This document shows positions 33,412-45,640 of a stretch of DNA of 64,000 nt, in pieces (the stretch's first letter is position 1; each line of letters begins with the position of its first letter). The notes below the pieces were generated by a model, which ran no database searches, was not told the origin of the DNA, and saw nothing but the letters and a program-made list of their open reading frames with translations. The stretch is from Nepenthes gracilis. Its lineage: Eukaryota > Streptophyta > Magnoliopsida > Caryophyllales > Nepenthaceae. A program made the translations under genes and the position numbers. The stretch lies in NCBI GenBank assembly GCA_033239525.1, contig BSYO01000026.1:6138001-6202000 (forward strand), read 5' to 3'.

Positions 33412-34566
33412 ATGTTACCTAAACCAATTCTATTCTCTTTATCTACCATTTTTACCTATGATCAACTTTATGAACTATTTTCTTGGCTTCTAGTCAAAAC
33501 CCTACTCAAATTTGCTTTTATATCCAAACATTGTCTTCAATTTTTAATCAACACTTCTTTTATCCAATATCATTCTTATCATGCCGTAATGAAAGATGAT
33601 GAAGGATACTTTCTACAAGCAAAATATCATCCCACAAGACAATTCATTGCCACTACTAATGTCGTTTCTTCACCTAAAGCTCTCCATTACATATATGATC
33701 ACTGGCTCAGAGTATTAGCTTGTAGTAATGGATTATTTCTTTGTATATTGATCGCCAAATTTGAGCCTGAATTCTTATATATTATCAATCCTGCTATCCA
33801 AACCTGTTATTCTATCCCCATAACAGCCGATCTGCAACAACTGATACAATATGACTCCGCTCCGGATTATGGACATGGACTTAATTTTTAATGTGGAATT
33901 AAAAAGAAGAATTTTTTCAATGATGGATGTTTATGCTCTATCGAACCAGATGGATTAAGTGCATATTCCTTGAAGACAATTACATGGCAGCAATTTTTAA
34001 CCTTTGAACGAACAGATGCGACTTGGTATCCACGACAAGATAACTATGTATTATTACCATTGGATGAACTTTATTTATTATGTGATCAATTCAATCAGCC
34101 ATCCAATATCAGAGTGTTTGTTTTTCCTATTAGAAAATCAATCATTATGCAACTGCCAAAGAATGCCTGGATTCCTACTGAGTTATATAATTGGGATTTA
34201 CAATTATTGAAATGGCAATCTCATTTTTCTATGAAAGCTACTATCATTCTAATCAAACTCGAACAGTATCAATAGTTTACTATTTGGATCATAGAGCAAA
34301 CTACGTCATGGATTCATCTTCTAACCGTCACTATTTTTAATCTTATTACGGAAGCACGCCCGGTAGTTTCTGGTTATACACTTATTAAAGGAACCTGGCT
34401 CATTTTCACTTCAATAAAGCGACTCTATCGTTACAATATTCTCACACAGGATTTTTTTACTATTCAAGATCTTGGACCCCATTAGATATTTGATACGTTT
34501 GACTTTACTATATTCTCTACTGGTGGTCTTGATATATTCCCATACACTAGTACTCTTCAATTTTAA
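33412..34566 (+). pseudogene. F-box-like protein region of A2 (385 codons, three in-frame stops)
   Basis: From Met 33412 one frame runs to a stop at 34564-34566, interrupted only by stops at 33889, 34273 and about 34481. Residues about 10-50 look like an F-box (FTYDQLYELFSWLLVKTLLK, FLINTSFIQYH), which in plants binds ASK1/Skp1. An F-box-associated region follows (VLACSNGLFLCILIA near 33715, FLYIINPAIQ near 33780), then a Trp-rich C-terminal half. The length suits plant F-box/FBA proteins (about 350-400). No stop separates it from the RNase H end upstream, so it could have been a C-terminal domain of the polyprotein or a gene starting at this Met. An origin by capture of a host gene is inferred. 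Confidence 0.75.
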
Positions 34567-34794
34567 CGTACTATAAAAAAAAGTGTTTTCCACTAACATT
34601 TGCTTGCAAGTAACAATCATATCTCCACCTTCTCCACTTTCCATTTAAGTGTTCCTCCCATGAAGAAATATTTTGCACTACAAGACAGAAGGCTACAGTA
34701 ACCGGCAAAATACTATTTATGAATAGTAAAAGCATACGAATGAATAGCGAAGATTCAAAATTTTTTTGAACAATGCAAAAAGATAGACAAGACT

Positions 34795-34900
34795 CAAAAC
34801 AACCTGAAGAAATGTATAACAACTAAAGCAATGTCATTATCAAGATTCTTCAACACTTTTGATCAACGGATTCGATTAATTTCAGACATCTATATAAACA
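34795..34900 (+). promoter_or_regulatory. Pararetrovirus-type promoter of A2
   Basis: TATATAA at 34891-34897, with the upstream aacaactaaagcaatgtcattatcaaga module homologous to A1. The first TGACG-like half-site has decayed. Confidence 0.65.
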
Positions 34901-35268
34901 CCTTCCAGCTTTAGCATTCAGCAGAGCAAAACTAGAGAGCGAAAAGAAGAGAGCTTCTCAACTCAGAATCTTCACCAGAGCCAACACCGAGAACCTAGTC
35001 AACCTTATCAACCTTTGTATAAATCCTTATTAATACTCTACCTTTATATCAATCCTTGTAAAAACCTTTGTAAATACCTTCACATTTTTCTTTCATGTAC
35101 TGAGAGTCCTGTGCGAGTGTGAGTTCTGCAAAAAGTTTTCTTGAAATCCTGTAACATTTTCTTCAATCAAAGCTTCTCAAGGTTTTCGTGTACTACTGGT
35201 ATAATCTCCTTCTCTCTGAATTATTGCATGGTTTTGAAGTTTTGAATGATAAGATCCTACTTCAGTGC

Positions 35269-35428
35269 CCACAATTACGCCATGATACCACCAAAAATTA
35301 TACCTACTCAATTTACCTCTCTACATCAAGCATAAGCCTCTTCATCTTCTTCCTCTCAACCTCCTACCCTAACTGATTACTATATCAAACCTCTAAAACA
35401 ACATATTGCTATGACTTAGTTATACAAA
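35269..35428 (+). other. Inverted type B fragment at the tail-to-tail junction
   Basis: This + strand segment is the reverse complement of about 35950-36115 of B1. It forms a short inverted repeat at the meeting point of A2 (+) and B1 (-) and is the approximate centre of the palindromic window. Confidence 0.7.
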
Positions 35429-35952
35429 CCATGGAATAGCATAGTCAATATGAAAGGTAATCTTTCAATGATCTGAAAATATTTTTGGAGTAAGTTTTTT
35501 ATTGTACAGTCGTTATTGATTAATGGTAGTAGGATAAATAGTAGGATAATGTCCAAAGTACAACCACCATTTGGTAAACCAAAAGGAAAAATATTTGGGA
35601 CAAGTTTGTTCAAATTTGAAAAACTAAGAATGACTGTAAGATCGGAGATAAAATATATTATACCATACATCTTTATAATCCTGATAATTATATCCCATGA
35701 GATAATAATAAACTGAGAACAATTTGATATTAAAGGATCTAAAGCCATTTCTTGATAGGATCTGACTCTTTTAATCTTGTAGATAGAATAACTGATAGAA
35801 TTGTCTTTTGAATTTCGATGATGTTTTAATTCTATGGAATTCGAATCAACAAGAATCAATTCATAACATTGTTTAGTTTTAAGAGGTTCGGCAATGGAGT
35901 ATAAACAATCTTGAGGAAACATTTTAGTGGTACATTTGTGTAATTCCTGCAA
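35416..35952 (-). CDS. Type B polyprotein C-terminal part (B1), 178 aa open
   Basis: The longest open stretch of type B in this copy, aligned with 52445-51923 of B2 (shared FGLPNGGCTLDI). It is aliphatic and aromatic with no recognised domain. It may be part of a coat or movement-associated protein. It is cut at the inverted junction, and the rest of its C-terminus is seen only in B2. Confidence 0.4.
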   Translation of the reverse strand: MQELHKCTTKMFPQDCLYSIAEPLKTKQCYELILVDSNSIELKHHRNSKDNSISYSIYKIKRVRSYQEMALDPLISNCSQFIIISWDIIIRIIKMYGIIYFISDLTVILSFSNLNKLVPNIFPFGLPNGGCTLDIILLFILLPLINNDCTIKNLLQKYFQIIERLPFILTMLFHGLYN

Positions 35953-37540
35953 TAATGGTGGTTTGTATAACTAAATCAAAGCAATATGTTGTTTTAGAGG
36001 TTTGATAAATTAATCAGTTTGGGTAGGAGATTGAGAAGAAGAAGATGAAGAGGCTTATACTTGATCTAGAGAGGTATATTGGGTAGGTATAATTTGTGGT
36101 GGTATCATTGTATAGTCGCGAGCTGTTTATTTGGTTGGAGTAGAAGAAGGTCGAACTTGTTTACCTTTGTCTTTTTTAGGATGCATATTGGTCCTATAGA
36201 AAGGTGTGAAACTAAATAAATTTTTTGTTAAAAATTGAGATAATAAATTTATAAAATAAATTTGTTAAAAGTAACTTTGGATGATAAATAGTTTTGTCAA
36301 ATATATTTTGTTTAATATAAAGTCTTTCTTGAAATTGATAATTTAAGAGAAAACTTTGTATGCATTGATTACCTATATCTATCATGCAAAAAACATGAGT
36401 TTTGTGAACACATGAGTGGAGAAAGCATAGATAATATGAGTGTGTGATTTGTACTCTGTCTAGTTTATAGTTCTTTCTATTTAATCCTAAAAATTGATAA
36501 TACCATGGTGCTATATTGTTAAGAACACTTTTTGATTGATTAATTAATTGTAAAGAGAGATCAGGAATTATTTGATGTAATGAGAACGTATTTCGTTTAC
36601 TGGCTAAATTGGTTTTACTAGAGATATTTTGCCATGTAGTTTTTCTTATGTGATAATTTAGTAGAAATTTATTTGATGTTTGAACTATCCATTTCAGAGA
36701 TTGGTTTTGATTATAACTATTCCTTTTTTGATATCTAAAATTTTTATTTTTCCCATATTTGTCTTTCCAATATACTAATTTTAATCATTTTGCTATTTTT
36801 CTAATTATTTTCTTTTTATCAATTGAATTAGTAGGTTGATATACTTTTTTAATATTTTGATAATATTTTTTATTTTGTTTAACACAGTCGTAAAAGAGAT
36901 TTTGATTATTGTTGAATCGTTTATAGGATTGTAAACATAATTTTGGACATAAATGTGTTGAAAAAGAGGATGATAACCATATACACCCCCAAACACAATA
37001 CGTTTGAGCAAATGAGGAAAATGATAAGGAACGTGATTAGCCAAAAATAGTCATGAAGAAAAAATTATAGAAAAAAGGATTTTTACTCATAGGAGTGAAT
37101 TCAGATATAGTTAGATGTGGTATAATATTCGTCATCAAAGGAGTAGCTATAATAGGAGTGGTAATATTTTCAAAAGTATCTTTGATATTTGTATCTGTAG
37201 TAATAGTTACAGTGCTGTGGTGATATTCGGCTGTTTGAATTGAATTAAGTTGATTGTGTAAAGATACCTGAGAAAGACTAAGTTATTGCGTAGAAGAACT
37301 ATTATGCTCTACATTAAGAGTTGTATTAGGGGATAAATATTTAGGAAGATTAGGAGTATTTTCTTTTATTTTTATCTCTTGTTTCTTTTCGACTTCGTGC
37401 AGACATAGCGGGTCTTGTGCTTGGTGTGCTAAAAGGTTTACTAAATTTTTTATTACTGGTGAGGTAGATGAAAACTCTATTTCTTCGCTAGGCAAGGATG
37501 GTATCTTATCTGTAGATGATTTAACCAAAATTATATCAAG
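35953..37540 (-). pseudogene. Type B polyprotein middle region (B1)
   Basis: Broken coding-like sequence parallel to 52400-53890 of B2. Open pieces at 37528-37283 (acidic, Pro/Ser-rich) and 37044-36805 are the best preserved. A basic Lys-rich stretch near 36790-36850 could bind nucleic acid. It has no homology to the type A protease/RT half that I can see. Confidence 0.45.
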
Positions 37541-38800
37541 AGTTTGATCTAAATCTATTTATCCATAGACATATGTTTTGTAGTAGGTAAGGTACCACTA
37601 TCAAGTATTAATAATGGCGATGATGACTCTGTTCTAATAGGTTGTTCCACTAAGAGTTGTGCTTTCTTTTCTTTCTTTTTTGATTGTTTTTGTTTTCTGA
37701 AAATTTGAAATTTCTTTTCTTTAATTTGTTTGTTTAGTAGTTTAGGATTGTTTTTTTATTTTGATATTTTTGTTAATTATTTATTTATTTCTTTGAGTAT
37801 TTGATTATTATATTGTCTTTGATATTTATAAACTGGTTGAATAACTAACATATTCGATTACTGATACTCGAGAGTTTGAATAGTTTTCAGATACGCTGAT
37901 TTAGACGTAGATGGCATATCACTTAGTCGTTTAGTTAGTTGTTCTAATAACATATTAGTTTGTTTTGGTGAAAATTATATATCAGTAATAGTGGGTAAAG
38001 GAGAGCTTGGTAAGAGAGCAATACTATATAAAAATTGATAAGGAGTGCCTACTTTATTCTGTAGTGTATGTTCTAATCTTTCAACTTGCTAAGCAACTGT
38101 ATGCAATATTTGAGATTGACAATTCTTTTGTTCACATACTTTCTTAATATCTTCTAAAGTAATATCACTATTATTTTCTCTGTCAGCACCCTTTTTAAAT
38201 GGAGTTGTAGTAAGAGTTGTATTATCAATATTTAATTTTAATCCTGTGAGTGGAGGATGAACAAATGTAATCTATTGTCTACTTATCATATTCCATGTTG
38301 TAGTAATTCGATTATTAACATTGATATTTTGTGTATTATGAGGTTGTTGGACTTTACTTATAATATAAGGAATAAACCATTCAAAAAATAAAAAATTTAT
38401 TTTTAGTGACATGATAGTTTATTTTCACAAAATTCTATATTCTTCTAAATGTTCTTTGTTATAAGCTTTAAAAGGTCATTCTCTAATATTTTTATTTTTT
38501 ATCTAACATAAATTCTTTTCTTAACGCATATATATCTTGTAAAACTTCTTCATAATATTTTAATTCAGAATATGTATGCAAAAATCTTCATTATGACTAT
38601 TATACATCATTTGATTTATTGAATATTGATTCGATTCATTTTTAGTTTTTTAATATAATAACCCAATTTCAATTTCATAAATTTTATCATCAGGTAAATC
38701 CTATTTTAGAATAAATTCTTCTCGAGATATGACATTAATGGTTTGCATATCAGATAGTGTGGGGGAAGCTGGTATTGTTTGCGTAATTAGTTTAAAAATA
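37541..38800 (-). pseudogene. Gag/coat-like N-terminal region of B1
   Basis: Heavily broken frame between the movement-protein region and the type B half. It contains a Lys/Gln-rich segment near 37640-37760 and a likely coiled-coil segment near 38050-38170. A piece near 38340-38520 matches the start of the A2/B2 polyprotein (FFEWFIPYI-type segment). Confidence 0.45.
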
Positions 38801-38829
38801 GGCATTCTATTTTTTACATGTATATTATC

Positions 38830-39749
38830 CTAAGTATATGTGGATTGATATTGTGCACTAACAATTGATCTAGTGCTTTCATAGCCAGAAAAAAGTCTTT
38901 GTGATCTAGTAGTGTTAAAACTTAATGATCGTGGTATACTAGGTGTACTAAAACTAAAAATAATATTACCTTCAGTAGTTTCTGTAATTTCAAAGAATTT
39001 CCTTCTGGTTAAGTGTCTTGGTAGTCGTGTGAAATTAATTTGCCATTGTGATAGCAAAGTAATTTCGTCCCATTTTAATAATTTAGGTGTAAATGTAGTA
39101 GCATGATCTGTTTCTACATGCAACACAATAGTTTCACTAGGCATTTTGGATTAAACTGTATTGTTAATAATTTAAAATAGATTCGATAGAGAATAAGAAA
39201 TTCTTGTCGTTCTTCCTATTGAGCTAATCCAGGGAAATGAACATTTAAGACTAACATATTTAGAATAGTTAGATCTTTTAGATCTACAGTAAAATTCAGT
39301 GCACAATTAAAGTAAATAGGACCATTACATAAATTTGATTGAATAATTGTTAAAACTGAATCATTATACTTTAATAGAGTTTCATCTCTAAGACACAATA
39401 AAGTTGGAGTATCAATTTCTAATTTGCTTAAGGTTTTATTAGCTATTTGTATTATGCCATAATGAAAATAATTAAAACCTTGACTTTTGAATGTATCAAT
39501 TGATAAAGTTGATAATAATATTACTTCTTCATATTTATTTTAAATAGATATTATTTATTCATGATCTTTATATGCTAAAGCTGTTTTAAAATCAAATGTT
39601 ACTATTCTATAAATTTTGACTTGTTGTATGGGTATTGTCCCTTTTGAATAGTCTTTACCGGTAGTTATAATTAACGATTCTCTAGAATTTGTTGTCATGT
39701 TTAAAGTTGAACTACTTCCCCTGATCATTCTTCTTAGTTGAGTTTTCAT
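38830..39749 (-). pseudogene. Caulimovirid movement-protein-like region (B1)
   Basis: From Met 39749 the frame runs, with stops and shifts, through a core with SNLCNGPIYFNCALNF (near 39340-39290), the pattern I associate with the 30K-type movement protein of caulimovirids. It continues to a Ser/Thr-rich tail FSTPSIPRSLSFNTTRS (near 38950-38900). It would enable cell-to-cell transport of the virus. No equivalent is seen in A1, A2 or B2; only a fragment recurs at 28262-28380. Confidence 0.65.
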
Positions 39750-39979
39750 TATCTAATTTCTTTACGACTTAAGACACAATCTTCTTCACATAAATCTTCA
39801 CAAACTTAGTTGACGAAAACACCCCGAGGACCACCCAACTTCAATTCTTCACAGGCTAACCAATGGTTAAATAAGCTTATCAATATTTTTCTAAGTGTAT
39901 GCAGATGTATGCAAATAAATCATGTAAAAGCAATGCAGAAATCAAATAAGAACAATCCCAAAGAAACTATCCTCCGCAC

Positions 39980-39984
39980 TAGTT
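39980..39984. repeat. Target duplication CTAGT of element D (right copy 51061-51065)
   Basis: A perfect 5 bp duplication. The empty site is preserved in A2 (ggactagtgcag near 29548). Confidence 0.95.
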
Positions 39985-42268
39985 GTGACGGATCGGGTTG
40001 TTTCCCTTAAATAACCTTGTCAATAAACACATAACTTAAGCCCAATAATAATAATATAAAATTTTTGAAGAAAATTGAGCAGAGTTCTGTTTGTAAATCG
40101 AACGTTTGTCATAATACAAACACCTATAATCAACCCAGTATAATAATCAACAACAAATCCCACAACGCAACAACACAATTTACAATTTATCGCGCTACAC
40201 AGGATTTGAACACCACGACAAAAGGGGTGGCACCGACATTATAACTACAGTACAATGCCGGCCACGAAGGATGCCAACTAGAAACTTTAATCACGTCCAC
40301 AATAAGAAAAACCTGCGGAAGCATAACGACCAAAATATACAGTAGAAACTAAACACATAAACATGAATTACATCATGGGACATAATTTATACAATTTTTA
40401 AAAATAGAACAAAACTCCTGTCTCATACATATGATCACACAAAGTCCAAGTCCCAAACTTTGCACCCGATATTAGCTGCCTATTACACTTCTATGGCCTA
40501 CTTAGTCTCGCCGGGTATCAGTGCGTTCTCATCTGAAAGGTATCAGTGCATTCTCATCTGAAAGGAGAGATAGTAAGTGTGAGTGTACAACTCAACAAAT
40601 GAAATTATACATCACTACAACAAGCAAATAAATAATGTAAACGATAATGGATAGGGGAAGACATATACTTGCAACGAAATAGAAACATGAGAGAAAAGGG
40701 GACATCTGGGATCGCCTGGGTCACATGTTTACACTGATTATATTTTATACATTTTCATTATTTTTACTAATTTTTGCGGACTAGGGCCAGTAGATCGTAC
40801 TAGCCAATGATGCAAGAGAACGAGGAAATAAATGTATTCGCTACACATTCTGAAGTACCGGCTACATTTTAGGCCTGCGGCACTCGGCCATCAGCTACAT
40901 TTTAAGCCTACAGCACTCAGCTATCACAATTTGCCCCATATCCCCCGGGGATCAGGGCAATCCTCGTTCTTCCACAATAATGCCTAAGGCATACCACGAA
41001 TATCACCTGCTTCCATGAGTGGCCGAAGTATTTCTTGGGTTTCCACCGTGATGTACGTGGCGAACCAGAGGGCACCACCCAATGAAGACAAGTTTTACAT
41101 TATCCAATTGGGAGATCACATTCCCATCACATGTCTCCATCCGGGAAATCAAATTCATCATATCGTACTTTGTAGATTTTCCTCCATTAACTTGTACGAT
41201 TCATATCTTTCTTTTGGACTTAAGTCTTTTGACAATACATTTCATGTGCTTGGACATTAAATATATGGAGGAAAGCGAAATTTCTTACCTCAACATGCCA
41301 TTTTACCTTGGAGGTCCTCTAGAGCACAATTATTTACAATTGGAGCACAATTTCTTATTTTCAGGGCTTACAATATAGAATGAACATTTAGACATGAATT
41401 TCATAACAATTAAATCGAGGTAAATCATGCAAATTCATACATTCATCTCGGGTGAACAATGTAAAGGGACATTTAGAGCTTCCAGACGCCGCAAACAGGT
41501 CAAAACTTGTGAAATCAATCGTCTGGCTGATCTATATGCATAAATGAGACGTAATGATTCATATTTTGAGGTCAATTTATCAAAATATGGTGGGAAAAAA
41601 GGAAAGCCCCAATTTTGCGTGGGTTAGGATTTGGCGGAACCCAACCAGACAAATCGGTTAGTAAATCAAGCAATAAACTACATATTTCTCAAACATTAGA
41701 CATGGGTAACATGCATTTCATGGTTTGGGTCGGTATCGAGATGAAAATACCCAATGAAAAATGAGTAATGATCAAAAGAGAACGAGTAGTGAGTATGATA
41801 ACACTTGCCTCGACGCGTACTATAATCTTTATAACTAGTTCTCGGACGAATTCGGACTCCTCAGCCACGATCTCCTCCTCTCTCTCCAGTTTGGCGCTCT
41901 CTCTCTCTCTCTCTCTTCAAGGGTTTCGTTGTGTGGGAAATGCAAAAATGAGAAGCAAGTCGCGTATTTAAAATCGTCAGGCGCTCGAGCACCAGGAGAG
42001 CGAGCAGTGAGCGTGGCCTCATTACCGGCTTGCGCTCGAGCGCACAGAGGCGTGCGACGAGCATTGCGCCACTGCCTTCTTGCACTCGATCCCATGCTCG
42101 AGCACACAGCAGGTGTAGCTCTGCTAGCAGCGCACTAGCAGTCTGCAGCCCAGTTTTTCCTTGGTTCAATTTTTGATATATATACTTTCACGTACAATAG
42201 ACCTAGTATTAAATATTATTAGATTACTTACCTCCTATTTATTATATTTTTAGGCCCAGAGCTTCACA
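39985..42268 (-). repeat. 3' LTR of D (2284 bp)
   Basis: The ends are TGTGA...TCACA. It contains ~33 bp tandem units (ctacattttaggcctgcgg) at 40855-40925, a (CT)n run at 41870-41920 and a GC-rich CTCGAGC island at 41975-42135. It is 27 bp shorter than the 5' LTR, with indels. Confidence 0.92.
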
Positions 42269-42282
42269 ACTCTCCCCCATTT
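42269..42282 (-). promoter_or_regulatory. Polypurine tract of D
   Basis: On - it reads AAATGGGGGAGAGT, immediately before the 3' LTR. Confidence 0.85.
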
Positions 42283-42334
42283 ATAAAAATTTCGTCCTCA
42301 AAATTTAACAAATGCTAAGTGTCAAATCAATTTT

Positions 42335-42570
42335 ACATACCTTGAAACAAGTGGGGATACTTTTTTTTGATTTCGTCTACTCTTTCCCACATCACCTCCT
42401 CGCGGGAATGATTCCTCCATAAAACTTTCACGAGATGAATCATCCTTGAGCACAAAATTTGGTCCTTGTGATCCAAGATCTCTACCAGCTATTCTACATA
42501 TGATAAATCCTCGCTAATAACTAAGGAACTATAATCAATTACATGTGCCGGATCATAGACATACTTCGTC
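42335..42570 (-). pseudogene. Chromodomain-like C-terminus of D pol
   Basis: On - the segment reads LVEILDHKDQILCSRMIHL then VKVLWRNHSREEVMWE, the usual form of the chromodomain tail that directs chromovirus integration to heterochromatin. One stop precedes it. The frame ends at about 42340. Confidence 0.75.
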
Positions 42571-42956
42571 AATATCAACACATGGAAGACATTGTACACT
42601 TCGGCTAGATTCGGTGGTAAAGATAAATGATATGCCACTTCACTAACTCGCTCAAGGATCTCAAATGGTCCAATGAAGCGCGGCTTCAGCTTCTCCTTAA
42701 CGCCGAATCTGAAAATTCCCTTCTACGGCGACACCTTGAGGAAAACAAAATCTCCAAATTTGAATCTGAGCTCAGATCTCCTCCGATCAGCATAACTCTT
42801 CTGCTGACTGTGGGCAATTTCTAGCTTCTCTAAAACCACTGCATTCCTTTTCAATGTCTCCCAAATAACATATGGACCCAATAAACGTCCATCTCTGGTC
42901 TCCTTCGAATGAATGGGAGATCAGCACTTCCTACCATAAAGTGCCTCAAAAGGAGC
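42571..42956 (-). pseudogene. Integrase C-terminal part of D (beyond the solo LTR)
   Basis: On - it continues from the insertion with the segment APFEALYGRKC (near 42955-42920, one stop), then the Lys/Phe-rich DNA-binding part (VFLKVSP near 42740, KRRFIGPF-like near 42665). It belongs to the same integrase as 44735-45640. Confidence 0.75.
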
Positions 42957-44734
42957 TGTGAGGTCCCAAACCCAAAACATGCTAATTTGAAAGTAGTTAA
43001 AATAATAATCAAGATGAGACTAGATAAGCATGGGAGAATGAGTTTCGGAAATGAAGAGAGTAGAAAATTGGCTACTGTGTATTGATCTACAACACAGCAA
43101 CCAGGCACCTGCTGTGTGTTCGAGCGTGGTAACAAGCGCCAAGATCCAGTAAGGGCCTGCTCACCGGGTACCTGCCGCGCTCGAGCAATGGCTCGGCAGT
43201 GATCCTGCGCTCGCCAAGCGCATGCGTGACTCTCAGCCACCAAGCTACTTTCGTTTCGTTTTAAGAAGGAGAAGGGGGTATATTTGGCAGCCACAAAGCA
43301 GCAGAGCTGGAAGGAGGAGAGGAAGAAAAAGATAAAGGAAGGCCCTTTTCACCAATTTTCACCCCATTAAAGTTAGGAAAACGGTAAATCGGGCGAAGGC
43401 AAGTGTATCTCTAACTCCGTTCTTCGTTTCTACCGCACTTTGAGTTCTCCCTTTTTTGTTTTTCCACTCTAAAACCCTCACCCCTCGTAATTGACGTAAT
43501 TAATGCGTGTTTCTGATAAATATACCGCTAAACTTGATACTTATACATGATTATCATGCGTTGTGGCTTCAATTTCATGATTTGATTCTCGTTTCGCGTT
43601 CATTATGAGTCTGGACATATTTACCGAAACCCTAACTCGAAACCTTGGGAATTTTTTGTTTAAATGCATGATTTTGTATATATATTTGGATTTATGGTCT
43701 TGATTTCTTGAATGTACATGTATTTAGCATCTGTTTTGTGTCCGAAAGCTTTGTTGAAACCCTAAGAACGAAATTGAAGGGATTTGGTAATTTTAATCAA
43801 TAATTTTTGACTTGTAAATATTTATTTATAACGAAGTAATGCCCGTGTTGTGATTTGCATCTGGAAATTTTACATGAAAATATTCTGTTAAATTATTGTG
43901 GACTTCTGAAGCAAAACTGAAGGGTTTTAGATTGTTACTAAATATTTTGAAACTGATTGAAGAGTTATTGTGAAACTCTGATTAATTTTTAAAATTGAAA
44001 AGGATTTTTAGTTATAAAATAAGAAGAAAAAATATTTTTGACACTATTATTTAGGACCCGTGACTAATATACAGTCAGGTTAAGTTCTCTGTCATACCTA
44101 AGAACGTTATGGTGGTAATCAAGGATAACTTTGTCCATAAAGTTATTTGTGATCTGCTCTTTCTCAGGGCGTTAAACTAGAGGGTAGTTTACTGTTACCG
44201 ACCGGCATACTGTGCTGAATCCTGCAATAAGGGATGTCCCACGAGACGAGACGACTATTACTAGCTTTGATTGTGTGCAAACACAATCTATCCTCGATTA
44301 TTCTCCCCCTCCGCTAGTAGGGTCTACTGGCTGGATTTTTTACTGATAAGAAAGGAATTTTCTATAATTTATAAAATTGAAACCAATTTCTACTTTCGGA
44401 AGCTTGTTTTATCGATTTAGTATTAACGAAGTATGATTACACTGACTTCTGTTTACCAAACTTGTATCTGATTTAGTGGATAGCATTATATATAAGCCAT
44501 TGATGGCATCGGGTATCCTGTAAGAATGTGTTGTAGGAAAAATTATGGTTTAATGGATAGTTGTGTGCATTTATTAGTTTGTTATGCAAGTTTTGTATAG
44601 GTTTATTTTTCTGTTTAGCCTAATTTTATGAAAACTCTGGTCATTTTTTTCCTAGAACTTTAAGTGAGTCTTGGGCTTCTATTCTTATTCTGAATGACGA
44701 AATTAATTGAGGAAAAAAAATCTGTTCCGTCACA
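42957..44734 (+). mobile_element. Solo LTR, family B copy 2 (1778 bp), inside D integrase
   Basis: It starts TGTGAGGTCC and ends TTCCGTCACA. Flanks are GGAGC (42952-42956) and GAAGC (44735-44739), a 5 bp duplication with one transition. It is homologous to 23996-26339 in the same orientation. It inserted after D, since it interrupts D. Confidence 0.88.
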
Positions 44735-45640
44735 GAAGCCATACCAATACTCGCTTGGAAGCTATTATTATAAGCGAACTCAGCTAATGCTAAGTGAACA
44801 TCCCAGTTCCCTTTGAACTCCAATACGAAAGCCCGAAGCATATCCTCTAGGATCTAGATCGTTCGCTCAGATTGGCCATCGGTCTGAGGATGATAAGTCG
44901 AACTAAACTTCAGATTCGTCCCTAACTCATGGTGCAAGCTCTCCCAAAATTTAAAGACAAACCGTTGATCACGATCGGACACAATAGATGCTCGCACACC
45001 GTGCAACCTCACGATCTCGTAGATGTACAGCTATGCCAGACAATCATGGGAATACATAGTCTGAATGGCTATAAAATGGGTAGATTTCGTCAGTCGATCC
45101 ACAATGACCCAGATTGTATTATGATTCTTCAGAGTTCTGGGCAATCTTGACACGAAATCCATCGAAATGTCCTTCCACTTCCAACTGGGAATGGGCAGAG
45201 GTTGCAATAATCCATAAGGCTACCTCCTCTTGGCCTTCAGCTGCTAATAGATAAGATATCGGTTAACAAAAGCCATGATCTCCCTTCGCATGTTCCTCCA
45301 CTAGAACCATTTCCTCAAGTTCTAGTACATCTTGTTTATACTAGGGTGAATCGTGTACCGAGTCCTATGTGCCTCCTTCATTATTTCTCCCTTCAATTCT
45401 TCGTCATCCGACATGCATAGCCACTCCTTAAATCTCAAAATTTCATCTGTACACATATGATAAGACTTCAGGGCCTACACCTACCCTTCCTATATCCTCT
45501 GAAGGACCTCGGCCTACACCTACAGAAAGGATAATATCATCCTATTGCCCTTGACGTGGCGCTAAATATGACAAGACTTCAGGCAGTCCAGCAACTCCAT
45601 CTGCTTAATCTGTAACATCACCACCCAACAAGTTCGACGA
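44735..45640 (-). pseudogene. Integrase N-terminal and core parts of D
   Basis: Read on -, the zinc-finger and catalytic core regions run from about 45640 to the solo LTR. The core end is seen in the open stretch 44841-44641 (FKGNWDVHLALAEFAYNNSF). Several stops are present. The catalytic region around 44880-45150 is too degraded for me to confirm all three acidic residues. Confidence 0.75.

Larger units (their letters stand above)
29506..35268 (+). mobile_element. A2: endogenous caulimovirid, type A copy 2
   Basis: The more complete type A copy: primer site, ~600 bp leader, gag/coat-like region, protease with intact site, partial RT, RNase H, F-box-like region, promoter (TATA 34891) and terminal leader to about 35268. 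It has no integrase and no visible movement-protein region. It is tail-to-tail with type B copy B1 on -, the junction being at about 35.27-35.43 kb. Most frames contain stops. Confidence 0.8.
35416..39979 (-). mobile_element. B1: endogenous caulimovirid, type B copy 1
   Basis: Read on -, it starts at the D insertion target (39984-39980). Then come a leader piece, a movement-protein region (39749-38830), a gag/coat-like N-terminal segment and a long type B polyprotein region ending at about 35416. No protease, RT or RNase H is visible. It is contiguous with B2 once D is discounted. Leader sequence matches A2 at 29540-29800. Confidence 0.75.

Noticed and set aside
35516..35716. 66-aa frame on + (also 52095-52301) rich in basic residues
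   Set aside because: Exact antisense of the type B polyprotein frame at 35952-35416; conservation follows from that frame.
40855..40925. Spaced repeats in the D LTR that might suggest a CRISPR-like array
   Set aside because: Two or three direct ~33 bp units without unique spacers, in a plant LTR; ordinary tandem repeats.
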